A DNA stretch of 64,000 nucleotides from an uncultured Pontibacter sp. (GTDB taxonomy: Bacteria > Bacteroidota > Bacteroidia > Cytophagales > Hymenobacteraceae): contig NZ_CANMNI010000003.1 of the NCBI RefSeq assembly GCF_947499215.1, positions 186,001 to 250,000 of the forward strand. Reading direction: 5' to 3'. Positions 33,812-42,952 of the stretch are shown here, piece after piece. The notes under the pieces were generated by a model. The model worked only from the letters and a program-made list of their open reading frames with translations. It was not told where the DNA came from and ran no database searches. Each line of letters starts with the position of its first letter. Position 1 is the stretch's first letter. The translations under genes and the position numbers were made by a program.

Positions 33812-35205
33812 CCATTCGGAATAAGCTGACCCTGCAGTTCGCCGGCATCTTTGCCCTTATTCTCGTTCTGTTCTCACTGGTGATCTACTACTTCACCTCT
33901 CTCTACCGGCTTGATGATTTTTACAAGCGCATTGAGGGGCGTGCCTATGACACGGCGGCGCACGTGCTGGATGCGGATGAGGTAAGTGAGCGGGCCCGCC
34001 GCAACAACCAGATCCGCTACTTTCGGGTGCTGCCCTTTGAGATGGTGAGCATTTACCGGGAAGACGGCACATTGTTGTTTTCGGATGGCGAGGGCCAATT
34101 GGAGGTGAAGCCAGATATTTTGGAGCGGGTGAAGGGCGAGAGAATGGTGCAGTACACACAGGACGAGCGCCAAGTGGTGGGCATTCTGTATGAAGACAAC
34201 GAGGGGAACTTTGTGGTGCTTTCCTCTTCCGTGGACGCCTACAGCCTGCGCAAACTGCAGCACCTCAAGATCATCCTGATTGTGGGTTTTCTGGGCTCGA
34301 TGGTGGTGGTCCTGCTGGCGGGCTGGGCTTTTGCCCGGGAGGCCCTGCGCCCAATCACCAAAGTCGTGAGCGAGGTGGAGAAGATCAGCGCCTCCGACCT
34401 GCACCTGCGCCTGAGCAATGCCGATGGCAAAGACGAGCTCTCGCACTTAACCCAAACCTTCAACAAAATGCTGGACCGTCTCGAATTGGCTTTCGAGATG
34501 CAGAGCACTTTTGTATCAAACGCCTCTCATGAGCTGCGCACGCCACTCACGGCTATGATAGGGGAGTTGGAAGTGGCGCTGATGAAACCGCGTGAAGCTG
34601 AAGAATACGAGCGGGTGCTCGCCTCGATTCTGGAAGACGCCCGTTTGCTGGCAGAGCTGTCGAATGGTCTGCTGCAGATAGCTCAAGCCAGCGTGGACAC
34701 CTCCAAAATCAAATTGGAGCAGCTGCGTTTCGATGAACTCCTATGGATGGCCCACGAACAGGCAGTGAAACGGCACCCGAGTGCGCTGTTCGACATCGAT
34801 TTTGCAAACCTGCCCGACGATGAGGATCGCCTGATCGTGAAAGGAAATGACGCGCTGCTGCTTATCGCTATTGTGAATGTACTGGAGAACGCCGCCAAAT
34901 TTTCGCCGAAAGGGGAGTCTACTGCCGTGCGCTTGTCAGCCGACAGCAGAGAGGTAGTGCTGCAGGTGGCGGATAAGGGCTTGGGGATCGAGCCACACGA
35001 CCTGAAACATGTGTTTGTGCCATTTTTCAGAGCCAACAGTGTGCGCAACATCACCGGTCACGGCATCGGGCTGCCGCTTACGGAGAGTATCATCAAACTG
35101 CACAAAGGCTCTATTTCCATTGATTCGAAAGTGAACGAAGGTACGGTTGTAACACTCAGATTGCCGCAGGCAATTGGTGTGATTTCAGCTAAAAACGCAT
35201 TTTAA
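33808..35205 (+). CDS. Sensor histidine kinase (HAMP type), partner of the OmpR regulator
   Basis: 465-aa membrane kinase. TM1 about 10-30, a periplasmic sensor of about 125 residues, TM2 about 154-175 (ILIVGFLGSMVVVLL), HAMP domain (PITKVVSEVEKISASDL), HisKA with FVSNASHELRTPL (phospho-His), and HATPase_c with N-box NVLENAAKF, G1 DKGLGIEPHD and G2 GHGIGLPLTES. It presumably senses metal or envelope stress in the periplasm and phosphorylates the adjacent regulator. The domain layout is of the CusS/CzcS kind. Start ATG overlaps the regulator's stop. Confidence 0.93.
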   Translation: MTIRNKLTLQFAGIFALILVLFSLVIYYFTSLYRLDDFYKRIEGRAYDTAAHVLDADEVSERARRNNQIRYFRVLPFEMVSIYREDGTLLFSDGEGQLEVKPDILERVKGERMVQYTQDERQVVGILYEDNEGNFVVLSSSVDAYSLRKLQHLKIILIVGFLGSMVVVLLAGWAFAREALRPITKVVSEVEKISASDLHLRLSNADGKDELSHLTQTFNKMLDRLELAFEMQSTFVSNASHELRTPLTAMIGELEVALMKPREAEEYERVLASILEDARLLAELSNGLLQIAQASVDTSKIKLEQLRFDELLWMAHEQAVKRHPSALFDIDFANLPDDEDRLIVKGNDALLLIAIVNVLENAAKFSPKGESTAVRLSADSREVVLQVADKGLGIEPHDLKHVFVPFFRANSVRNITGHGIGLPLTESIIKLHKGSISIDSKVNEGTVVTLRLPQAIGVISAKNAF

Positions 35206-35229
35206 TTTAATTTTAATGTCGTTTTAATA

Positions 35230-35257
35230 TTGGCTTAATACCCCTCCCGTACATTTG
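35230..35257 (+). promoter_or_regulatory. Promoter of the SulP-carbonic anhydrase operon
   Basis: TTG (35230-35232), 17-base spacer, TACATTTG (35250-35257): a good Bacteroidota -33/-7 pair. Transcription would start near 35265, giving a long leader of about 110 nt. Confidence 0.6.
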
Positions 35258-35264
35258 TAAACAT

Positions 35265-35374
35265 AAGGTGAGTATTCTGACTTGTGTTCCTGCAGTCGGC
35301 CTTAACAGGCTGGCGCGGGGATATGAGTTGGAAAACCTTTTTTAATTGCTCACCTGATTTTACTTGCTCACCTT
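35265..35374 (+). promoter_or_regulatory. Leader with alternative pairing to two CTCACCT repeats
   Basis: The leader starts with AAGGTGAG (35265-35272). Two CTCACCT repeats occur further on (35349-35355 and 35367-35373), the second ending 4 bases before the ATG. Either repeat can pair with the leader start, so a start-site-masking helix or a switch is possible. Observed pairing only; no known riboswitch recognised. Confidence 0.4.
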
Positions 35375-35377
35375 TTT

Positions 35378-36949
35378 ATGAAGAACACTGCTTTTAAGCC
35401 AAATTACATAGCCAGCCTTGGGAAAGATATTCCGGCTGGCTTAGTTGTATTCCTAGTTGCCCTTCCGCTTTGCCTTGGTATATCCTTAGCGTCCGGCGCA
35501 CCGCTGTTCGCCGGTATTGTGACGGGTATTGTCGGTGGTTTGGTCGTGTCGTGGCTAAGCGGTTCGCATTTAAGTGTGAGTGGTCCTGCCGCGGGCCTGA
35601 CCGTGATTGTACTCAATGGTATAGAGACGCTGCAGTCTTATGAGGCTTTCCTGCTGGCCGTCGTGTTGGCGGGTGTTCTGCAGGTGGCGCTCGGTTTTCT
35701 CAAAGCCGGTGTTATTGGTCTCTACTTTCCCTCCTCCGTTATTAAAGGGATGCTGGCCGCCATCGGTCTGATCCTCATTCTAAAGCAGATTCCGCACTTC
35801 ATGGGTGCCGACGATGACTTTTTCGGCGAAATGAACTTCCTCCAAGCGGATGGTCGCAACACGTTTACCGAGATTTTTCACGCCTTCAGTGTTATTCAGG
35901 TAGGAGCCCTTATTATTGGTATTCTGTCGCTAGCGGTGCTGATTCTGTGGGAGCAGCCCTTCATGAAACGCATCAAACTGTTCAAGCTCGTGCCGGGCGC
36001 CCTGATCGTGGTGATCGGTTCTGTGGGTATCAACTATCTGTTTATTAACTATTTTCCTGAGCTAGCCATTGCAGGCACGCACTTGGTAAACCTGCCGGAA
36101 ATTACCAGTGCAGAGGCGTTGGGGAACGAACTTCGCTTTCCGGCTTTTGAGCAACTGACCAATCCGTCGCTATACGTGGTGGCCTTCACCATCGCGATCA
36201 TTGCCAGTCTGGAGTCTTTGCTGAGTGTGGAGGCCGTTGATAAGCTGGACCCGCATAAACGCCGCACGCCTAACAACCGCGAATTGAAGGCGCAGGGCGT
36301 GGGTAACATCATTGCCGGTATGCTGGGCGGTATCCCAATGACTGCGGTGATTGTGCGAAGCTCCGCTAATATTGCCGCCGGTGGTAAAACGAAAATGTCT
36401 GCCTTTATACACGGTGTGTTCCTGCTGCTTGCCGTGCTTTTCCTAGCTGGTTTCCTGAACCAAGTGCCGCTTTCAGCTTTGGCCGCCGTGCTGCTCATGG
36501 TAGGTTTTAAACTGACGAAGCCAACCTTGTTCAAAGGGCAGTTCAAACTAGGTCACGAACAGTTTGTCCCTTTTGTGGTGACGGTGGTGGCCATCCTGTT
36601 CACCGACCTGCTGGTTGGTATCCTGATCGGTCTGGCGGTAGGCGTGTTCTATATCCTGAAGGCCAACTACAAGTCGCCCTACTTCTATCACAAAGAAGAG
36701 CAGCGTGATAAGGATATTATCCGCATTAAGCTAAGCGAACACGTATCGTTCCTAAACAAGGCGAGTATCGTGCTCACACTGGAGCAATTGCCAGACAACA
36801 CCCATGTGATCATTGACGGTGAAAATTCGGAGTACATTGATTATGATGTGCTGGAAGCTATACAGGCATTCAAGGAAACAGCCCATGAACGTGGTATATT
36901 TGTGGAAGTGCTCAATGTAAAGGAAGTTTCTGTACTGGATATGCACTAG
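35378..36949 (+). CDS. SulP-family anion transporter with STAS domain, probably bicarbonate
   Basis: 523-aa SulP/SLC26 transporter. Hydrophobic core with 12-14 membrane segments (residues about 15-435), including the family hallmark GLVVFLVALPLCLGISLASG (IPAGLVV...) at the N-terminus, and a C-terminal cytoplasmic STAS domain (VSFLNKASIVLTLEQLPDNT...IDYDVLEAIQAF). Substrates in the family include sulfate, fumarate and bicarbonate; being followed 24 bp later by a beta-carbonic anhydrase favours bicarbonate uptake. Preceded by a good promoter and a structured leader. Length and domains are normal. Confidence 0.92.
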   Translation: MKNTAFKPNYIASLGKDIPAGLVVFLVALPLCLGISLASGAPLFAGIVTGIVGGLVVSWLSGSHLSVSGPAAGLTVIVLNGIETLQSYEAFLLAVVLAGVLQVALGFLKAGVIGLYFPSSVIKGMLAAIGLILILKQIPHFMGADDDFFGEMNFLQADGRNTFTEIFHAFSVIQVGALIIGILSLAVLILWEQPFMKRIKLFKLVPGALIVVIGSVGINYLFINYFPELAIAGTHLVNLPEITSAEALGNELRFPAFEQLTNPSLYVVAFTIAIIASLESLLSVEAVDKLDPHKRRTPNNRELKAQGVGNIIAGMLGGIPMTAVIVRSSANIAAGGKTKMSAFIHGVFLLLAVLFLAGFLNQVPLSALAAVLLMVGFKLTKPTLFKGQFKLGHEQFVPFVVTVVAILFTDLLVGILIGLAVGVFYILKANYKSPYFYHKEEQRDKDIIRIKLSEHVSFLNKASIVLTLEQLPDNTHVIIDGENSEYIDYDVLEAIQAFKETAHERGIFVEVLNVKEVSVLDMH

Positions 36950-36973
36950 CAGACAAAGCGTTTAAAAGAGACT

Positions 36974-37606
36974 ATGAAGAAAATATTTGAGAATAATAAG
37001 AAGTGGGTTGAGCAAAAGCTCAATGAGGACAAGGACTATTTTAACAAGCTGGCTTTAGGTCAGGAGCCACGTTACCTTTTTATCGGCTGCTCAGACAGTC
37101 GCGTGCCGGCCAATGAAATTACGGGTACAGGACCGGGCGAAATGTTCGTGCACCGCAACATCGCCAATATGGTCGTGCACACAGACATGAACCTGCTATC
37201 GGTGCTGCAGTACGCTGTGGAAGTGCTCAAGGTGAAAGTGGTTATCGTGTGCGGCCACTATGGCTGCGGCGGTGTGGCTGCGGCGGCTGGTAATAAACAG
37301 TACGGTCTGATTGATAACTGGCTGCGCAACATCAAAGACGTGATTCGCCTGCATGAGAAGGAGTTCTTGGCAATTGATGATGAAGAAGCGCGTTTGCGCC
37401 GTTTGGTGGAGCTGAACGTGATCGAGCAGGTGCATAACCTCTCGAAGACTTCGATCATTCAGAACGCCATGCAGACCGATGAACCGCCAAAGCTGTACGG
37501 TTTGGTTTACGACATCAAAGAGGGTTACCTCAAAGACTTGAATGCGCTGGAAAATGACGGTTCAATTAAACGATATGAGCATATCTATAGCCTACTCCAG
37601 AGCTAG
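36974..37606 (+). CDS. Beta-class carbonic anhydrase
   Basis: 210-aa zinc enzyme interconverting CO2 and bicarbonate. Zinc ligands are C39, H95 and C98 (CGHYGCGG), with the D41-x-R43 dyad in CSDSRVPA and the conserved [18 protein letters not shown] stretch. Cytoplasmic; no signal peptide. Forms an operon with the SulP transporter, which would supply or export bicarbonate. A strong terminator follows 57 bp downstream. Confidence 0.95.
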   Translation: MKKIFENNKKWVEQKLNEDKDYFNKLALGQEPRYLFIGCSDSRVPANEITGTGPGEMFVHRNIANMVVHTDMNLLSVLQYAVEVLKVKVVIVCGHYGCGGVAAAAGNKQYGLIDNWLRNIKDVIRLHEKEFLAIDDEEARLRRLVELNVIEQVHNLSKTSIIQNAMQTDEPPKLYGLVYDIKEGYLKDLNALENDGSIKRYEHIYSLLQS

Positions 37607-37663
37607 CAGATAGAAAAAAGACATACTACTACCTACAATTTCCCTAATACATACCTAGTTTAA

Positions 37664-37693
37664 ACAAAACCCCCGCAAATGCGGGGGTTTTGT
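37664..37693 (+). terminator. Terminator after the carbonic anhydrase gene
   Basis: Perfect 13-bp arms ACAAAACCCCCGC / GCGGGGGTTTTGT with an AAAT loop and a T-run, between convergent genes; it can also serve the minus-strand porin gene. Confidence 0.88.
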
Positions 37694-37717
37694 TTTTATA
37701 AAAGAAGTTTGAAGAGA

Positions 37718-38338
37718 CTAGTGGCCCAGCAGGTAGCTCAGCATAAGGCTGAAGCCAGCATTGCGACGCTCTTTATCTGCAAAAAATCCTTCGTCATCAA
37801 TGTTCTTTAAGCCGCCGGTGTAGCGTACCTCCAGACCCAAGCCGTTGCCGGCACGGTAGCCTAGTGAGCCTACGTAGGCGAAGTCGATGGTATAGGGGTT
37901 ATCTGAGATGTCAGTCTTAGTCGTGACTACTTTGTCGCCTGCGTTGGAGTGCAGCTCATGAACGTGGCTTGCGCTGTAGATAAAGGAAACCTGTGGACCT
38001 AGGTCGAAGAACAGACCGCTGGCCGACACATGGAAAAGCACCGGCACATCAATGTAGTTCAGCTTAAACACTTCGGCAGACTGCAGGTTGTCCCCGATGT
38101 AAATCTCGCGGCGTGCGCCCTTGGAGGTATAGAGCGCCTCTAGTTGCAGGCCCATCATGTTGTTGATGTGCTTCTGCAGGAAAATACCGCCCGTATACCC
38201 AACTCTGTACTTGTAGTTGTCGGCATCAGGACCATTAAAGGTTGTGTAAGTGGCGCCACCCTTAAAGCCCATTTGCTGAGCGAAACCAGCGCCTGACAGC
38301 AACATGAGTGAGCATAAAACCAGTAAGGTTCTTTTCAT
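37718..38338 (-). CDS. Outer-membrane beta-barrel (porin-like) protein
   Basis: 206-aa protein with signal peptide MKRTLLVLCSLMLLSGAGFA, which sets the start at 38338; the open frame goes 22 codons further without sense. The mature part is an 8-strand-type OMP barrel (PF13568-like): GFKGGATYTTF, YKYRVGYTGGIFLQKHI, MMGLQLEALYTSKGARR, NYIDVPVLFHV, GLGLEVRYTGGL, and a last strand FSLMLSYLLGH. Function unknown; such small barrels are common Bacteroidota envelope proteins. Terminators lie on both sides, so it is monocistronic. Confidence 0.85.
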   Translation of the reverse strand: MKRTLLVLCSLMLLSGAGFAQQMGFKGGATYTTFNGPDADNYKYRVGYTGGIFLQKHINNMMGLQLEALYTSKGARREIYIGDNLQSAEVFKLNYIDVPVLFHVSASGLFFDLGPQVSFIYSASHVHELHSNAGDKVVTTKTDISDNPYTIDFAYVGSLGYRAGNGLGLEVRYTGGLKNIDDEGFFADKERRNAGFSLMLSYLLGH

Positions 38339-38442
38339 AGGAAAACAATTTATTTTGGTTGGATTGAAAGGGGTGAAGTTAGCGAGAAGGTAATAACCGG
38401 TCAATGGAGGAAATATATAAATTGTGCTATTTTTTTAATGCA

Positions 38443-38474
38443 AAAAAGCCCGGCCTTTAGGGACCGGGCTTTTT
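38443..38474 (-). terminator. Terminator after the SWFGD-protein gene
   Basis: Perfect 11-bp arms AAAAAGCCCGG / CCGGGCTTTTT with a 10-nt loop, 57 bp past the stop of the minus-strand gene; it is symmetric enough to work both ways. Confidence 0.82.
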
Positions 38475-38530
38475 AGGTATAGTATCAGGTTAATATCAGG
38501 TTAGCGGCTTATAAGCCGTGTGCCTGCTAT

Positions 38531-39508
38531 CTACCATTCGTAATCTCTGCGAGATGATGAACCATAGGAGTACGGAGGTCCACTGTAGGTGTTACCGTAG
38601 CTGGTATGGGTTCTGTAGCGGCTGTTGTAGTCGCTGTCGTGCTCTCTATCGCGCATTTCGTCTCTTCTTCTTCTGCGCTCTGCTTCCTCGTCACCGAACC
38701 AAGACTTTACCTCGTCGCCGGCACGGTCGAAGAAACCTCTTTCATGATCTTCTCTGTCCCTATCCCAATCGCTGGAAGAGCGTCGGCTGCCATAGTTAGA
38801 CGAGCCATAGTTGCTGCCACTGCCATAGCCACTGCCGTAGCTACTTGAGCCATAGCCAGATGAGCCGTAGCCAGTTGAGCCAGAACCGTAGTTCGATGAG
38901 CCGGTACCGTAGTTGGATGATCCAGAGCCATAGTTGCCAGAACCGTAGTTTGATGACGATCCTGAGCCATAGCCTGAACCATAGTTAGATGATCCGGAGC
39001 CGTAGTTGGAGCCACCATAGTTAGAGGAGCCGGAGCCACTGTAGCCACGGTTTGAGCGGTAGCTGTCACTGCTGCGATCGCGCATGTCGTCTCTTCTTCT
39101 TCTGCGCTCGGCGTCGTCATCGCCAAACCAAGATTTTACCTCATCAGAACCACGGTCCCATGCATCGCGGTCACCGCTGCGGTTAGAAGAATCCCAATCG
39201 CTGCCGCTGCTGTAACGGCGGTTGGAACCCGAGCCGTAGTTTGAACCTGAACCGTAGTTAGAACTGCCAGCTGAACGGCCGTAAGATGAAGTGCCGCCAT
39301 AGCCAGATGAGGCGTGTGTGTCGCGTCCGCTGCCGAAGCCGCCCATGCGGGAGGAATCGCTTCTGCCGGAAGACTCACTTCCGTAAGAGCTTCTTATGCG
39401 GCTAGTCGGATCGTACTCACCAGAATAATAGTTTCTGCCAGATCCTCTGCTTTCGGACCTGTAGTTGTCATTGTATGGGTTTGAACCCAGATTTTCATAG
39501 CTTCTCAT
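38531..39508 (-). CDS. SWFGD-motif protein with long Ser/Gly/Tyr low-complexity repeats
   Basis: 325-aa soluble protein. Two copies of a 24-residue block, DEVKSWFGDDDAERRRRRDD (about 121-140) and DEVKSWFGDEEAERRRRRDE (about 266-285), identify the SWFGD family of Bacteroidota. Between and before them lies a ~110-residue tract built of GSSNYGSG-type repeats, very Tyr/Ser/Gly-rich and free of hydrophobic core, with 1-2 kb of matching DNA near-repeats. No signal peptide or membrane segment. Related short SWFGD proteins lack the long tract. Low-complexity aromatic tracts of this type can drive condensates; that is inference. Repeat length may vary between strains. Confidence 0.82.
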   Translation of the reverse strand: MRSYENLGSNPYNDNYRSESRGSGRNYYSGEYDPTSRIRSSYGSESSGRSDSSRMGGFGSGRDTHASSGYGGTSSYGRSAGSSNYGSGSNYGSGSNRRYSSGSDWDSSNRSGDRDAWDRGSDEVKSWFGDDDAERRRRRDDMRDRSSDSYRSNRGYSGSGSSNYGGSNYGSGSSNYGSGYGSGSSSNYGSGNYGSGSSNYGTGSSNYGSGSTGYGSSGYGSSSYGSGYGSGSNYGSSNYGSRRSSSDWDRDREDHERGFFDRAGDEVKSWFGDEEAERRRRRDEMRDREHDSDYNSRYRTHTSYGNTYSGPPYSYGSSSRRDYEW

Positions 39509-39941
39509 AGCTTTTTTTGTTTTAGGTTTTATTAAAAGAACAATTCAATGTGCCCCCTGAAATTAGGGTGCAACGGTATTTTTTACGGCTCTAATGCCTA
39601 TAAGTTATGAATGAACTTAATGAGCGAAGAAGAGGCTGCGGATAGAAAATAAATTGTGCTATTGAGAGAATATCAGTGAAATTATTTGTGGTATGAATAT
39701 ATTGAAAAAGCAACTGTAGATATATAGTAAAAATGTAATTTTGTAAAGACGGTTTAAATGCGACTTGTTAAGTGTAGGTTGGGTAATTGCTTGAAAGTAT
39801 GTGATTGATGAGTTTTGGAAAGCAGGGTTTAACAGATGTTAGTAGTATTGAATTTGTATATTATTGGTGTTATTGTTTTTATAAATTGGTGTGAATTAGT
39901 AACTTGCCGCTCGTTTTTGATTTATTACTAATACCTATTTA
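39509..39941. other. AT-rich intergenic region between divergent genes
   Basis: 433 bp with no credible gene on either strand. It must hold the promoters of the SWFGD gene (minus) and the lipoprotein gene (plus). No palindrome, RNA gene or repeat was recognised. Confidence 0.5.
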
Positions 39942-40358
39942 ATGAAATTTAAAACTTTGCTGGCCTCGTTGGTAGCTGTTGCTTCGTTAACAGCGTGTGA
40001 GGATGTGTTTGAGGATGGGAGCCTGCAGCCAGATGGTTCAAAACCGTATTTAGTTATCCGGAATCCTACTCAGAACCAAGCACTCTCTAAGTCTGATGGA
40101 TTGCGTGTGAAGCTCACCGCCACCGATAAAGACAAGTTGAAGGAACTGCGTGTAAGCGTGCGTGACAATGGGACAGGGGTTGACTACATCAACTTCAGCG
40201 CGTTCCCTGAGAAGAAAATTCTCGAGATCGATACGGTGCTGAATGTGTCCGAACTAAAACAAGGCGATTATACGCTTAAAATAAACGCTATAGATTTCCG
40301 CACAAATGAAGCTTCTACAGAGATTCTTTTCTCAGTAAAAGAGCAGGGTAAGAAATAG
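39942..40358 (+). CDS. Small lipoprotein with Ig-like fold, function unknown
   Basis: 138-aa protein with a lipoprotein signal (MKFKTLLASLVAVASLTAC; lipobox LTAC, Cys19). The mature domain alternates strands (PYLVIRNPTQNQALSKSDGL, LRVKLTATDKD, KELRVSVRDNG, YTLKINAIDFRTNEA, ILFSVKEQG) in the manner of a cadherin/Ig-like sandwich, including a DxxxxxRTNEAS motif typical of DUF4625-like domains. Such lipoproteins face the periplasm or the cell surface in Bacteroidota. It converges on topB with 20 bp between the stops. Confidence 0.72.
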   Translation: MKFKTLLASLVAVASLTACEDVFEDGSLQPDGSKPYLVIRNPTQNQALSKSDGLRVKLTATDKDKLKELRVSVRDNGTGVDYINFSAFPEKKILEIDTVLNVSELKQGDYTLKINAIDFRTNEASTEILFSVKEQGKK

Positions 40359-40378
40359 CGCAGAAAAGTTTAGCTAAA

Positions 40379-42820
40379 TTAATTAAGAAGGTATACCACC
40401 TGCCAATTGTCATTGATGGTCAGGGCCGCGTCGAAACTGTTGCCGGTCTTGGCCGAAGTGAACCCTTTTATCTTGCCGGTTTTGCCTTTGGTCAGCAATG
40501 TGCCGATCTGTTTTTCAGAGAGCTGCTTTCCGCCCATCTCGAAAGGCACTACAAACTGACAGCCTTCCCGGAAGCGGCTGCAGCCATAGGCGGTCTTGCC
40601 TTTGAGCATGCTGCCCTGCTGGCACCGTGGGCATGTCGCGAAGGGATCCACCTCCGGTGCTTTCTCCGCTTTCTCGAGCACTACCTGCTTATTGCCGTCC
40701 AGTTTTAGTGTGGCGTCAAAACTGTTGCCCTGCTCGTCTTTAAAACCTTTTATAACCGGGGTCTTGCCTTTGCTAAGTAAGGCGGTGATCTGTTTGTCGG
40801 TGAGGGATTTGCCCTGCTGTTCAAAAGGGATCAGGAAGCGGCAGCCTTCTTTGAATCGGATGCAGCCATAGGCTTTGGAACCTTTGAGGATATGCCCTTC
40901 GCCACAGGCAGGGCAGGCGCCGAGGCCTTTACTAGGTATAGCCTCTGCTGCAGCCTTTGGTTTTTTAGCTACGGCTTTTTCTTTTCCGCCTTTGGCAGGA
41001 GCGGGCTCTGGCTGCGCCTCCATGGTCACGGTGGCTTTGTCGTACTTCACTTCCTGCACTAGGCTCACCACAAATTCCTGCAACTCCTGCAGAAAAGCCT
41101 CGGCCTTAAAGGAGCCCCCTTCTATCTGGCGCAGCTTGCGCTCCCACTGCCCGGTCATCTCCGCCGACTTCAGCGTCTGGTTGCGGATCACACCAATAAG
41201 GTCGATTCCCATTTGGGTAGGTATGATCTTCTTTTTGTCTTTGCGGATGTACTGGCGCTTGAACAGCGTTTCGATGATGGCCGCTCTGGTAGAAGGACGC
41301 CCAATACCGTTTTCTTTCAGCGCTTCTTTTAGTTCCTCATCGTCCATCTGGCGGCCGGCTGTTTCCATGGCGCGCAACAGGGTCGCCTCGGTGTATTCTT
41401 TCGGCGGATTGGTCCATTTCTTATCGAGTAATGGCGCATGCGGGCCGTGCTCTCCTTTCTCGAAGTTGGGCAGTATGCCGGCTGTTTCCTCTTCCTCTTT
41501 GCCGTCCTTACCGGTGTTGCTATCTGATTTTACATCCTCCGCGCCATAGAGCACCCGCCAGCCCGGCTCCAGAATCTGCTTGCCGCGCACCCGGAAGGTA
41601 TAGCCCGCCGACTCCGCCATCACGGTGGTGTTGCTCACGATACAGTCCGGGTAGAAAGCGGCCAAAAAGCGGCGCGTAATGATGTCGTAAACATCGGCCT
41701 CACGACCATACAAACTGGCTTGTGCCCCTGTAGGTATAATGGCGTGGTGATCGGTTACTTTGTTGTTGTTGAACACCTTTTTGCTCTTCCGAATTTTGCT
41801 CTGCAGCAAAGGGGCCACTTCACTCTGATAGTTAGTGAGGCCCTGCAGGATGCCCGGTATTTTCGGGTAAATGTCATCCGGCAGAAATACGGTGTCCACA
41901 CGCGGGTAGGAGACCACTTTTTTCTCGTAGAGGCTCTGGATGGTTTTGAGCGTTTCGTCGGCTGACATGCTCAGCTTGTTGTTACACTCGATCTGCAGTG
42001 AGGTCAGGTCGAACAGCTTGGGCGGACTCTCGGTACCTTTCTTAATCTCAATGTCGGTGATGGTGAGCTCATCCTGCTGGATGGCTTCGAGTATCTTCTG
42101 ACCTTCTTCCTCTTTATGGAAGCGGCCGTTGGTGCTCGAAAAAGTGGTGTCACGGTACACCGTCTTGAGCTCCCAGTAAGCCTGCGGTACAAAGTTGGCA
42201 ATCTCGTGGTGGCGGTTCACGATCATCGCGAGGGTAGGGGTCTGCACCCGTCCGATGGAGAGTGTCTGCCGGCCCTGCGCATACTTGAGCGTGAAAAGCC
42301 GGGTGGCGTTGAGGCCCAACAACCAGTCGCCGATAGCACGGCTCTTGCCGGCTTGGTAAAGCGAGTCAAACTCAGAGCCTTCGCGCAGTCGGGCAAAACC
42401 CTGCCGGATGGCGTCCTCGGTAAGTGAGGAGATCCAGAGGCGCTTGAAAGGTTTGCGGTAGTTTGCCTCGGTGAGCACCCAGCGCTGGATCACTTCCCCC
42501 TCTTGCCCGGCGTCACCGCAGTTGATCACCTCTTCGGCATTGTCAAGCAGCTTTTTAATAATGTTAAACTGCTGCACCACGCCTTTGTCCTGCATCAGCT
42601 TGATGCCATACCTTTCAGGCAGCATGGGCAAGTCGTAGAGGCTCCAGCGTTTCCACTCGGGACGGTAGTCGTCGGGTTCGCGCAGCGTGCAGAAGTGGCC
42701 GAAAGTCCACGTTACCTGATAGCCATTGCCCTCATAGTAGCCGTCCTTTCTGGTTTTGGCACCAATCACGTTGGCAATCTCACGGGCGACACTCGGTTTC
42801 TCAGCAATGCAGACTTTCAA
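40379..42820 (-). CDS. topB: DNA topoisomerase III
   Basis: 813-aa type IA topoisomerase that passes single strands and decatenates DNA. TOPRIM domain opens with CIAEKPSVAREIA, with the acidic DAGQEGEVIQRW stretch; the catalytic Tyr is in VSYPRVDTVFLP (usual YPRTDS, here YPRVDT). The C-terminus carries two tandem ~75-residue zinc-ribbon repeats: CPACGEGHILKGSKAYGC and CPRCQQGSMLKGKTAYGC, each followed by a KGKT...KGF repeat. The start is TTG (42820): a stop lies four codons upstream and the N-terminus is canonical from here. Confidence 0.94.
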   Translation of the reverse strand: MKVCIAEKPSVAREIANVIGAKTRKDGYYEGNGYQVTWTFGHFCTLREPDDYRPEWKRWSLYDLPMLPERYGIKLMQDKGVVQQFNIIKKLLDNAEEVINCGDAGQEGEVIQRWVLTEANYRKPFKRLWISSLTEDAIRQGFARLREGSEFDSLYQAGKSRAIGDWLLGLNATRLFTLKYAQGRQTLSIGRVQTPTLAMIVNRHHEIANFVPQAYWELKTVYRDTTFSSTNGRFHKEEEGQKILEAIQQDELTITDIEIKKGTESPPKLFDLTSLQIECNNKLSMSADETLKTIQSLYEKKVVSYPRVDTVFLPDDIYPKIPGILQGLTNYQSEVAPLLQSKIRKSKKVFNNNKVTDHHAIIPTGAQASLYGREADVYDIITRRFLAAFYPDCIVSNTTVMAESAGYTFRVRGKQILEPGWRVLYGAEDVKSDSNTGKDGKEEEETAGILPNFEKGEHGPHAPLLDKKWTNPPKEYTEATLLRAMETAGRQMDDEELKEALKENGIGRPSTRAAIIETLFKRQYIRKDKKKIIPTQMGIDLIGVIRNQTLKSAEMTGQWERKLRQIEGGSFKAEAFLQELQEFVVSLVQEVKYDKATVTMEAQPEPAPAKGGKEKAVAKKPKAAAEAIPSKGLGACPACGEGHILKGSKAYGCIRFKEGCRFLIPFEQQGKSLTDKQITALLSKGKTPVIKGFKDEQGNSFDATLKLDGNKQVVLEKAEKAPEVDPFATCPRCQQGSMLKGKTAYGCSRFREGCQFVVPFEMGGKQLSEKQIGTLLTKGKTGKIKGFTSAKTGNSFDAALTINDNWQVVYLLN

Positions 42821-42906
42821 GGTATAGGCTTATTTTAAGGTAACTCTAACATTCAAATTTACGCCATTTGGCACTTAAATCCGAATGCAGATGTCTACAA
42901 GTTTAG

Positions 42907-42914
42907 TAACTTTG
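42907..42914 (+). promoter_or_regulatory. -7 box for the glycosyltransferase gene
   Basis: TAACTTTG, an exact TAnnTTTG match 39 bp upstream of the ATG at 42953. No clear TTG -33. Confidence 0.4.
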
Positions 42915-42952
42915 ACACCTTATTTTTCCCTTAGCACCAGATTCAACCCATT

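Noticed and set aside
38707..39378. Antisense and frame-shifted ORFs across the SWFGD gene
   Set aside because: They are shadows of the repetitive coding sequence with biased composition and no family resemblance.
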